In this document: one piece after another, positions 38,946-49,440 of the stretch
Layout of the letters: each line of letters begins with the position of its first letter
Numbering within the stretch: the stretch's first letter is position 1
Source: Pyrocephalus nanus
Taxonomy: Eukaryota; Chordata; Aves; Passeriformes; Tyrannidae
Direction of reading: 5' to 3'
NCBI GenBank assembly: GCA_038380795.1
Contig: CM076270.1
Coordinates: 17,433,501 to 17,497,500 of the forward strand
Length of the DNA stretch: 64,000 bases
Translations under genes and position numbers: made by a program
Notes under the pieces: model-generated
Seen by the model: only the letters and a program-made list of their open reading frames with translations
What the model was told of the DNA's origin: nothing
Databases searched by the model: none

Positions 38946-39331
38946 ATCATAGAATCATAGAATTGTAGAATGGTTTGGGTTGGAAAGAGACCTTAAAGAT
39001 CATCTCATTCTAACCATGGTCAGGGACACCTCCCACTAGATCAGGTTGCTCAGAGCTCCATCCAACCTGGCCTTGGACACTGCCAGGGATGGGACAACCA
39101 CAACTTTCTCTGGGAAACCAGTGCTAGTGCCTCTGCACTATCTCTTCTCCAGACTGAACAGCCCAAACTTTCTCAGCCTGGGGAGGTGGTCTAGTCCCCT
39201 TATCAATTCCATGGCCTCCTCTGGACTTGCTCCAACACTTACAAGTCTTTCTTATGTTGGGGGCACCAGAACTGTATACAGTTCTGCAGGTGGGGACTGA
39301 TGAGAGCAGAGGGGAAAAATCACCCCCTTAT
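38946..39331 (-). mobile_element. CR1 LINE fragment (intergenic)
   Basis: Begins atcatagaatcatagaattg and continues through ggttggaaagagacctt, the 'clustering in front of gactgaacagcccaaactttctc' section and the ggcaccagaactgtatac section of CR1. About 385 bp, reverse orientation, 5'-truncated. Confidence 0.93.
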
Positions 39332-42300
39332 GACAGAAAGAGACTTTTCTGTACTTTCATCCTCATTTAATCCAGCCTTTTCTTTTCAATGCTGTGCCCA
39401 TACATGTCTTCCTTTTCACTTACTGCACCTTAGTGCTTTTTCCTGGCATTCTCAAAAAGCAAATCCTGCAATAGTTACTGAACTCACTCTTCTGCTTCTC
39501 CTCACAAATTTGTATTAACATCACCTTTCCTTTTGCTCAGTACTGACTATTTGTGCTCCTGGTGAATGGCTTCTGTCATTACATTTTGTGCATACTTGCA
39601 TCAGGCTCTGCAGTGATGTCACTCAACAACACCTCTTTCTTTTTGAAGCTTTGTGTCCACTAAAACTTTTTATAGAAAGGTGCTGAAGGATTTGTTTCAT
39701 CTCAGCTCCATTTGTTGTACAGCTCTGCATAACACTGCTTCAGCTGCTTATTAGTTGTCAGTCCACATTCATCTGTCCTAACTCAAATGTCTAAAACCTC
39801 TCTTTTATCTGGTGATACCATCCTTGTGTTGCCTTCAGGGTTTTTAATGTTGTTCATGGCTTAATGTTGCTCTCTTCTCTCTGATCAGTGATCAGGATAA
39901 GGGAAGTGGTGCTTGGACTTTCCTCTCCCTTCGTATTCTTCATCTCCCTGCTCCCAGTTGTTGCTGCTCACCTTCATCTCTTCTGTCATTCAGTTCCTAG
40001 CCCTTCCCCAGATTGGTTAGCGTAGGTGTCCTTGAGCAACAGTCATGGACTTTCTTTGGTTTTGTTTTCTGTGAGTCTGAACTACTTGAAATCCTTCTGG
40101 GTTTTCCTTAATTTTAGAAAAATCTGGTAAGGGGCCACCACGCTCCCCACAGCAGAGGAAAGTTCTTGGGAGTATACTGGCACACAACTTCCCAAAATAG
40201 TTAATGCTTCTATCTGGAGGAATGCACAGACCTGTTTAGGTGGCCCACTGAGTCGTTGAAGTGTGTTTGAAAAGTGCCTGGAGGGGGTGGTGTTCAAATC
40301 CAACACCACCAGAAAAACACATGAACACTGGTGGATGCAGGCCAAAACCCTCACGCAGGCTTCTAATTTTAGGTTTTAACCTTTCCAGTGCCCTGAAGAA
40401 GCCTTCAAAATCTCCAGAATCACCGACCTCTTTGGAAAACATTGGCCTAAATGCTTTACAAGTACTTTACATTGTTAAAAAAAGTATTAACAAAGCTTTA
40501 TAGGAATGAGTAATCTTTAATAATCGGTTTCAGCTTCTCAGGCAGCAACTGCTTATTTTGAGAGAAATGCTTGGCGCAGCTTGAGAAAGAACAGCCAATG
40601 CCCCTGCTAGCAGAGGAATGAAGAGCAATAGGATGTAGTGGCAACTCAAGTATCCTTAATTTCAGACATCCTCGGTGACGTTGGCTTTCGGGACTGGAAG
40701 TGTCTGGATGTGACCACATGCATACATGAGCACATTATGAAACGATTGATTGCTCAATGAGTATTTTTAATTAGTATTTTCTTTTTAAATGCTCCATTTA
40801 CCTTCTTCACCCAAGGTATTTTTGCCACGTGCAGTTTTTATTGGAGTAAACATTGTCCCTTCAGATAGTTCCTTCAAGCCAGTTCAGAGGTATCTTGATG
40901 CTGTTTTGATTTTTTCCTTCCTCTGACTCATTCCTTTAATCTTGCTTACGTTTTCTCAAGTGAACTCTGCATACTCATATTGACCCCAGGAGTTACAGAC
41001 TCAAAGGACTAGGGCAGACGAGAGGATATAGCAGATAAGAGATCTATTTTAAGCAAAACATTTTCCTGAGGTCCTATAAGTGTTAGATTTAATGTCTTTG
41101 TAGCAAGTAAGACTTCAGGTTATTAACTTTTTCTATATTCAGTGGGTGAAATAAGTTAATGCAACACACCTGTACTCTATAAGGTGAATTTGATGCCGAT
41201 TTTCTCTTTGTTGTTTATGTTGTTTGGGGTTCTCCTTTTTCAGCCAGAGGATGAGAAATGGACTAAATGCTCTCATTTCTAATGCAGTCTGCTAGGCAGT
41301 TCTGAGTTCTAGCTTGGCAGGAAAATGGCTGAAGGTTTCAATTGTTTAAGATCTTTATGAAAACGACTTACATACCAAAATCAATGGACATTTCCACTCT
41401 ATCTTCAGAGCATAGCCCTTTAATTAATAAGTCTAACTGTTTTGCAAAGCTGAAATTTTCCTGACCCTAGAGGAAAGCTGAGCCCGTTCAGCCTATGAAA
41501 ATCTGAGCCTAGTTTGCTCCAGAGGGGGTCGGTCCTGGAGTCCTGAGCACACACTGCTCCTCTTACAGTTTCAGTGACAGAGCTACTGCCAAGAGCACGA
41601 GGCTGGGTATGCTCCCCGGGAAGGGCCCAAGGGGGAATATCCTGGGGTCAGAAGATTGAAGAGTTTCATCAAAGGTAAATATATATTATGCCTGGGATTG
41701 ATATCCAGCATTAAGGAGAGCAAAGTAGGTGGGAGCTAATAAAAGAACTTGGATTTCTTCCTTTCCCTTGGCAGTAGGGGCCAGAGGGGGAGGTCATCCT
41801 TCTAGGAAGGAGAACGCAGCCAGTAACCTGCCCACATCAGCTCCACATTGCATAAGGCATCATTTAGTACCAGGTAATGAACTTAATTTAAGCATGCATG
41901 TCCCTGCCCTGGCCTTCCCACTCTGCATTATGGGCTTGCAAGTTTGCTTATGCTAAAGGGCAGAGCAAAAATAAATTCCTATACTCCCAGGCATGTTCCA
42001 TCGTCTGTATTGGAGCATGGGCCAGTGTCCAAATAGTTTGGATATGAAGTGAATTTGGGCTCCAGGACAGGCTCAGACCTGCTCATGAAATTGCAGGGCG
42101 ATGACACCAGGGTCCTGCTTTTATATTTGCAGTTGAGTGGCTGCCACCACTGCGACCCCCAGCTGTGACAGAGGAGCTCAAAGCTGACCTTGGCTTTCTG
42201 TGGTCTGCAGGGACAGTCCATGTTGTGTTACTGTTGAAGAGCAACTGGAAATTTGGAATTAGGTGAAGCTGTAGCGCAGGTAGACAAAGATTCTATTATA

Positions 42301-42499
42301 TTCTGGTTTGGGGTTTTTTGTTTTTATTTTCATGTAATAGTTTTGGGTTGGTCATGTAGTCTGAAGAGCTACCCCAAGCCCCGGTGTTGGTTTTGGTCTG
42401 GGAGACGGCTCGTTGGGGAGCGTTCGGTAGGGTTCCCTGGAGCTGGCACAAGCGACTGTCACCCTGGAAGGTGCCATCCCAATGCACCGCTTGTTTCGA
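39332..42499. other. Intergenic, KLHL24 upstream side
   Basis: No gene recognised. CpG density rises only after about 42500, where the KLHL24 island starts. Confidence 0.6.
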
Positions 42500-42763
42500 T
42501 GCACCTGAACCTTCTGCTCGCTCACGGGGCCGGTCGGGTTGGGCACACCCAGGGGTGCGTGCTCCCCCAGACGCACCGGGGGATGGGCTCCCCCTGTCCC
42601 GGCACATCGGGGGTGTGCTGCCCCTGGTCCCGCAAAGGGACGGCGGTGGCAAGAACTCGAAGCGACAGGGGCTGCCGCTGCCTCCAGGGCTCTCTCGTCC
42701 CCGCCTGTGCCTGGCTCCTCCCGGGACTGCGAGCCCCGTTTCCCGGCGCCGTTCGCGGGCGGG

Positions 42764-42778
42764 ACTACAGCTCCCAGC
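42764..42778 (+). promoter_or_regulatory. ZNF143/THAP11-type motif in the KLHL24 promoter
   Basis: ACTACAGCTCCCAGC matches the ACTACAnnTCCCAG core of the ZNF143/THAP11 promoter element, typically close to the start site of CpG-island genes. About 15-45 bases downstream are a CRE-like tgacatca and an E-box-containing gtcacatg. This suggests a start site near 42800-42870. Confidence 0.65.
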
Positions 42779-43410
42779 GCCGCGCCGCGGTGACATCATG
42801 TGCGGTGGCTCGGAGGTCACATGCCCCGCCGGCCCCTTTGTTTTGAGCGGCGCTGGCAGAGCGACCGGCGGCGGAGAGGCCCGAGCGCTGCACGGCTGCG
42901 GATCGCACCGCTGCGCTCGCACCGAGCGGAACCCACCCGACTCCGGCGGCCGCGGCTCCTGCGGGTGCAGCGCGGAGGGGGCGCTCCCGGCTGTGAGTGC
43001 GGGGCCGCCACGGGGGCTCGGGGCTCGGGCGGCGGTACCGGGAGCCCACAGGGAGGGCGCGGGGGCTGCCGCGGGACAGCCGGGGCTGGGACGCGGGGCC
43101 GGCCCGCACCGTTATCACCGCGGCGGGGGCAGCGCGTCCGCGGCTCTGCGGGCAGCGCGGGGCGGGGGTGGCACGGCGGGGGAAGGCTGTTGGCAGCGCG
43201 GGTGCGCTGGGACGGCGGCTGTGTGTGCACCCTGTGTGTGTGCTGTGGTTGCTGCCCACTGCGCGCAGCGGGCCCAGCGGGCAGGGCGCTGCGGGGCCGC
43301 CAGGCCGGGCCGGGCCGGGCCTGTGCCGGCGCTCGGGCGGAGCAGGCGGGGGTCGCCGCTGCCCCCGCGCGGTTTCGTAACGTGGGTCTCCCCCAAGCCC
43401 CCCGAGGCCG

Positions 43411-43535
43411 CCGATTGGCCGGGCGGGCCGGGGGAGGCGGGGCCGCGGCCGGGGATTGGCCGGGGCATGGGGGGCGGGGCCGGGCGGCCCGGGGTGAAGG
43501 TGAGCTGGAGGGCGGGACGGGAGGAGCCATTTTGT
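43411..43535 (+). promoter_or_regulatory. Second promoter module: inverted CCAAT, GC boxes, YY1-like site
   Basis: Inverted CCAAT boxes (ATTGG) lie at 43414-43418 and 43455-43459, GC boxes of the ggggcgggg type lie around 43471-43480, and gccattttg near 43526 resembles a YY1 site. The arrangement is typical of TATA-less start sites and lies 650 bp downstream of the ZNF143-type motif. It could define an alternative first exon ending at the 43708 donor. Confidence 0.5.
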
Positions 43536-43780
43536 GCCGCCGCCTCCGGCCCCTGCTTGGCTCTCTGGGCTCGGTTTCGGGGCTGCGCTGTTCCCTGCGG
43601 GAGCGGCTGGAACGCCCCGGCACCGAGCCGTGGTCTCGGCAGCTCGCCCGGGCTGTGTGCGGACAGGTCCGTCCTTCAGCGCTCGCTGCTCGCTCCTGCC
43701 CCCGTGGGTGAGCCGTGCCCGGGCCGCGCTCCAGCCCGACGGGCGCTGCCGGGGATCGAGTGTGAGAGCAGCTGATGAAC

Positions 43781-46700
43781 CCACCGGGAGGATGGGGCCG
43801 TGGCTGGGGCTCGCCTTCTGGTTTAGTTTGTTTTAGCAAAATCGGAAAAGGATTGTGGCTTTCCACGGTTTCTTCCCCATACATGAGCAATACTACGCAG
43901 TGTGCTTTTTCTCCCCTCCTTTCTTCCCCCTCCAGTGGGTGTGTGCCCTTCTCAGGGACTCCTTCACTTACTAAAGGGTAGCTGAAGATTTCTGCACACT
44001 TTATAAGTGTTCCTTTTTGCCACGTTTATGTTTTGTTTTTACCCAATAACCATGACTCTCATGTCCAAATCAGTTCCTGTTTTGGTTTTTTTTCTAGGTG
44101 ACTTTTGAGGGCATTTAAGGCTTGGTTTTGTGTGTCATTAGCTTGGATTACTCTTGAATTTTGGCATTCTTTTTTAGAATCAAAATACTGGTCTTACATT
44201 ACAGTAAAAAAACTTATGCGGTGCAGGTAACTCCTTACCAGTCAGTCAGCCTGACCACTGTGAATTCTTGTTTACTAGTTACTCGGTATTCCTTAAGACT
44301 TTTATTTTGGATATTCAAGTACTCAATTTCTTTTGTAAAACAAGAGAAAACAACGATATTTTTTCTTTTTTAAAAAGTGCTTTAAAACCAAGAACTTCTG
44401 GGTCTTTTTATGTATCTCAAAGACGAAAATAAATGTGTTTGTTTTTTGCTGGAGGAAACGGTTGCCTTTTTTTTTTTTTTTTCCTCTCTTCCTTTAAAAA
44501 CAAAAAGAGCACGTGTTGCGGTTTAGCCAGTGAGCTGCAGTCGATACACTGGGAGTTTGTTTTCTCTGACTCTTGCGGTAACCAGCCATCCGAGATGAAG
44601 CACGCCTGCAGATCGTGTTACCTGGAATCGCAAAATAAGTAGGATTGGCCAAACCTGAGTTGCAGGTCCCGTGCCTGGGAACGAAAACACCGTTCCTGTT
44701 GGCGGCCTTGGCTGTGGCACCTCAGGGGTGCTGTCGCTGGCAGTACCGGGGAGCAGCAGGCACGACCTGTGTGCGGCCCCAGCCGTGCCCTGCCCGAGCC
44801 GCAGGGCTGCACCGGGGCCGTGCTGCTGGCTCTGCCCTTCCCGGGGCACTTCCCAGCGCTTCCTTTTCTCCCTCCACAGGCGGTCACCGCTCCGGCCACG
44901 CCAGGAGAGCGGCGGTGGGCACGGGCTGGACGCCACCTCCGCTGTCAGCAGCACAACCCCTGCTCAGCCTCAGGTACTGCCGAAACTACACCCCGAGGGT
45001 GAGCTTTGAGGGCAGGGCTCAGGCACAGCTGACGATGAGGTGTTACCAAAGGGCCTCGCCCCAACCCTGTGTTTCCTCTGTTGCTCTCTGTCAGTTCTGC
45101 TGGTGGGGCAAAGGAGCTCTGTGACACACAGGGCAGACAAAACCAGCCCACAGCTTATGGCAGGCAGAGCTGTGGGTGAGGGACAGGGGTAAAATACGTG
45201 AGGATGTTGCAGTGGAGGAAGAAATTTAGTGCATCATGGAAGTAACTTGTGTAGGATGATTTACTGCTGGAAGGTGTCAGGGCAAACATGTTGTAGACCT
45301 CTTTTACCAGCCTTTGAATTGGGCTCTTAGGCTGTTTCTGAGGAACATCTTGTGTAGAGAAACCTACAGACAATATAGGTGAAAGAAACAGAGGTATTTG
45401 AACTTCTGGTGAACCCAGCTTAATTCAGAGATATGTGTATGTGCACATAGCAACCGTGTCAGGGACACGGTTGTGTTTGTAAAGCATTTTTAAAACCTGT
45501 TGATTGGAAGTGTGATACGTTGTTTTCTTTCCTGATTTTTAATGGGCAGACTCTGATTTGACAGCCTTAAGGTCTGACCCTTGTTCAGACAAGCAATCCA
45601 ATGCATTTTGCATTATTTTTTTCTTTTTGATCTAATAATTCCCAGTACTTGCCTTTGGGAAGAATGCATTTGTTTTTTGTTTTGTTTAAACTTGTTAAAG
45701 AGATCCAAGTGTCAAATTCTCTAAATGACTGGGTCTTTATAATGCAGAGTCTGTAGGCAGGTAGGGCACCTCTGTATACAGGGAAGTTGCAGACAGAGAT
45801 ATCTCCCCTTTTTTCCCCCCTTTGCTCACTGAGCAGCTGAGCCTCAGGCACAGGTTCCCCCCTGCCTTTCCCAGTTTGGGGCAGGCAGCTGCAAGGTGAC
45901 ATTTTCGAACTGCCAGAGCAAGATTTGCAGGAGGGCCACACATATGTGTGATAGAGCTGAACATGTGACACTGTTGCTGATAGGCCTGTGAAATTGCTTT
46001 GCTGAAACCAACCTCAGAAGTGATTAACTGGACAGAAATTGTACAATAGTACATTCAAAGGCAGTAAGTTCTGCAATGGAGTGGATTTCTTTTTCCTTTC
46101 TAGTGTCTTATTTGTAAATGTACAATATTTACCCCCTTGATTGGTTTGTATTCCATGGATTATTTTTTATTCCCCCATTTCTTTAAACCATTAGGACATA
46201 AAAATAAATCGTTTGCTGACCACTAATTCTGTGTTGTTGCAAGCATAAAGGAGAAATTGGTTCCTTCAGTGTGCAGTCCTCACCCAGAGCTCTTGTTTCC
46301 CTTTATTAGTGATTGCATAATACAGTGCTGTCTTAAGTCTTAACTTCTCACATAATGAGGAAGATTTAATCTCGAAGGTTTTGTTACTTAGCTGCTGTGT
46401 TTTCCCCTTTCATGCAATCGTTCAGGGTCTTGTTTCAGGTTTCAGGCTAACTTTGCTTTGGAAAAGCTCCCTTTTGTGAAATTCTTCTGATTTAACTCTG
46501 TGATGCTGGAATCAAACCTTTAGGGTTTATATTCATACTTTTGTTGTTATATTTCCCTTTTCTGCTGCTGATCCATTGTTTCTGCTCACTTTCTTGTGCT
46601 AGCAGCGTGCAGCTGATTGCAGATGAAATCCAGTGTAAGGGATAGGGGTGTTAGCACCATTGCTGGTGAGGTGCTGCTGGTGTTGGTTGGTTTTGTTTTG

Positions 46701-48452
46701 TGTCCAGCCTGCGTCACCACAGAGTAAAATCATTGTGCAATACGTGGGATAGAGTATCAGCTGCAGATCAGACTGTCTATTTATGCCTCGTTAAAGTCTC
46801 TCTGAAGCAATCAGTTATTGGATAGGCACATTGCAACAGTGTTTTTCAGGCATTGGAATGACAACTGGCCCTATTTTAAGTCAAATTAAAATTTTGTAGG
46901 GTAAATGAGCCATACCAAGAATCTAAGTTGTAAATTTGTGTAAAAAATTTTATGGGGGAAATGATAGTTTTTAGAGCCTGTTTTCTCAATGAGTAAAGGT
47001 ACAGCACACATTCTTTCCTTGCCCTTTGTTCAGATGGTGCCTTTTAAAGGTGCTGTGTAAAAAGGCTGTTTAAAAAAAGCACATTCATTGTGTTCTATAT
47101 TGGGTGATGACGTGGCCAGTCTGGGACTGGGTAATTGCAGCTCTGAGGATGCACATCAGGAAATGAAATTGCTGTGAGGAGTTGGAAGTTTCCTGGCTGT
47201 GTATTCAGGGAAACTGAATTTAACCTTTGCGAGACAAAAAAAAAACAAAACAACAAACCTTTAAGAAAACTTTAAAGATAATTCAGTGTGTGTCCTTGCA
47301 GACATATCACAGTGAATATCACAAGCATTTGGAATTGTACCAGTGTGAGGTCTGAGAGGGTGTTTTGCCCAGGCTCTTGCTGCCTCAAATGTGTTTTGGT
47401 GGACATTTATCCAGTTATTTTTTAAGTTCAGCAGAGGCAAAAAGCCCTGTTCTTGCTAGATTCGTTGTTCTCACTGCCTCTAACGTGCACTATCTGCAAA
47501 GTCAGCTGCGTTTTCTTCACCTAGAAACTTTTTGGCATATGCTAACATTTCAGTGTTTGATTTTTGCAACCTCAGTGCTCTGATAATGTGAGTGTGTGTT
47601 TGCACATTGAGGGGAACGTTTACACTTCTACTTGAAACTGCAAGGTGTTTCAGCAAAAAGTTTTCCTAGTAATTATTTTCTAGTAGTACTGTGGAAACAA
47701 AATATCCCTGTTCTCAGCAAGTTGAGCCTTGGTTCTTATTTCAAGTAGTGTTACATGTAGTTTATTTTTCATTCTGTGTTGTGTTCTAGCAGTTTATATT
47801 CTTTTGCAATTGAATCATAGATTATCAGTGAACTAATTTTTAGATGTTAGGCATGAACAGGTAAAAACTTATGGCCAAGGTTATTTGTTGAGATCACAGA
47901 ATGGCATTAAACACAAGTATTATAAGACTTCATTATGATAGACTTCGTAATGAAAATGGGGTGATTTCTCAGCTGAATTTTCCTTTTTAGAATGTCAGAC
48001 TTTTTCCCCCTTCCCATTTTTGACTAGTGCTTTTACAGTAGTACTTGGAGGCTCCAGCTGAAATGAGGATTATACTGAAAAAAGTGAAAAGTCTAAGCAC
48101 TGGATTTTTATTCAGGAATTCTTCGGCTTCTGCCAGTCAGGTGATTTGCTAGAGCTGAGATCTTGAGGATTTTGTCTTGAACAGTAGTGCTTTGGCAGTG
48201 GTGCTGGGACATGCAGAACTTGCCATCTGGGACACCTATTTTCTGGGTATATTTTGTATTTAGAATGTGGCAGCTAGTGCTGCACTGCCCTGTGAAGGGT
48301 GTGTGGTACTTTGCCCTGTAATATTGTGCCACCTCAAGGAAAGGCCAACAATTGCACCAGTTCTTAGAGTGACCAAACAAGTGTCTTGTCTGATTCTTGT
48401 GAGGAAGCTGAGGATGTGCTAGACTGAAAACCAAAGTGTTTTAATTTTTCAG
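43781..48452 (+). other. KLHL24 5'-UTR intron
   Basis: The intron leads to the acceptor at 48452; its donor lies in the CpG island. A GC-rich patch at about 44640-45020 contains an inverted CCAAT (attgg near 44643) and an acceptor-like ctccctccacag ending near 44880. An extra or alternative 5' exon is possible but unproven. Confidence 0.75.
44466..44482. repeat. Poly-T run (KLHL24 5'-UTR intron)
   Basis: A homopolymer of about 17 T residues. Confidence 0.8.
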
Positions 48453-49440
48453 ATCGTAGCACTGAGAAGGAGAAACTCTGCGAATTTTTCTCAATGACTC
48501 TATAGCCAACTGATGTAACAATGGTACTAATATTGGGACGCAGACTGAATAGAGAGGAGAGCGGGATACGAGACTCCCCTGCAACCAAGCGGAAGGTTTT
48601 TGAAATGGACCCAAAGTCATTGTCAGGCCCTGAGTTTTTCGACTTCTCCTCGGGATCATCCCACGCGGAAAGCATCCTGCAGATCTTCAATGAGTTCCGG
48701 GACAGCCGGCTGTTCACAGACGTGATCATCTGCGTGGAGGGCCGGGAGTTCCCGTGCCACCGCGCCGTGCTCTCGGCCTGCAGCAGCTACTTCAGAGCCA
48801 TGTTCTGCAACGACCACCGGGAGAGCCGGGAGATGCTGGTGGAGATCAACGGCATCTTCGCCGAGGCCATGGATTGCTTTCTGCAGTACGTGTACACGGG
48901 CAAGGTGAAAATCACCACGGAGAACGTGCAGTATCTCTTTGAAACGTCGAGTCTCTTTCAGATCAGCGTCTTGCGTGACGCCTGCGCCAAGTTCCTGGAA
49001 GAGCAGCTGGATCCTTGCAACTGCCTGGGAATCCAGCGCTTCGCAGATACGCACTCGCTCAAGACACTGTTCACCAAGTGCAGGAATTTTGCGCTGCAGA
49101 CATTTGAGGACGTGTCCCAGCACGAAGAGTTCCTGGAGCTGGGGAAAGATGAGCTCATTGATTACATCTGCAGCGACGAGCTGGTGATCAGCAAGGAGGA
49201 GATGGTGTTTGAGGCCGTGATGCGCTGGGTGTACCGCGCCGTGGAGCTGCGCCGGCCGGTGCTCCACGAACTGCTGACGCACGTCAGGCTCCCGCTCCTG
49301 CACCCCAACTACTTCGTTCAGACTGTGGAGGTGGACCAGCTGATCCAGAACTCCCCAGAGTGCTATCAGCTCCTGCACGAAGCCAGACGATACCATATCC
49401 TTGGAAATGAGATGATGTCTCCCAGAACTAGGCCGCGCAG
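48453..49440 (+). CDS. KLHL24: KLHL24 first coding exon (5' UTR end, BTB and BACK)
   Basis: The acceptor tttaatttttcag ends at 48452. The first 68 nt are 5' UTR and coding starts at 48521. The exon encodes residues 1-306 plus two bases of Arg307 and ends before gtgagg. The entire BTB and BACK region is in this single exon, whereas KLHL6 splits the same region over three. Third positions are strongly G/C-rich in the middle, unlike the AT-rich flanks and later Kelch exons. Confidence 0.97.
48494..48518 (+). promoter_or_regulatory. Two minimal uORFs in the KLHL24 leader
   Basis: In the 68-nt untranslated part of the first coding exon, ATG-ACT-CTA-TAG occupies 48494-48505. A start-stop element ATG-TAA occupies 48513-48518, only two bases before the main ATG at 48521. 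Both lie in spliced mRNA if the acceptor at 48452 is used. Their effect on translation is inferred. Confidence 0.6.

Larger units (their letters stand above)
42500..43780 (+). promoter_or_regulatory. KLHL24: CpG island with KLHL24 promoter and 5' UTR exon
   Basis: CpG dinucleotides and G+C are very dense over about 1.3 kb and drop sharply on both sides. No TATA box was seen. Candidate first-exon donors before the acceptor at 48452 are ct|gtgagt at 42993, gaag|gtgagc at 43500 and gtgg|gtgagc at 43708. Long frames on both strands here result from GC richness lowering stop-codon frequency and match no family I recognise. Which donor is used cannot be settled from sequence. Confidence 0.85.

Noticed and set aside
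42384..43890. Long open frames on both strands of the CpG island (up to 463 codons plus, 357 codons minus)
   Set aside because: Several overlapping frames are open at once, the products are low-complexity G/A/R/P-rich, and none shows a known domain. GC richness suppresses stop codons here.
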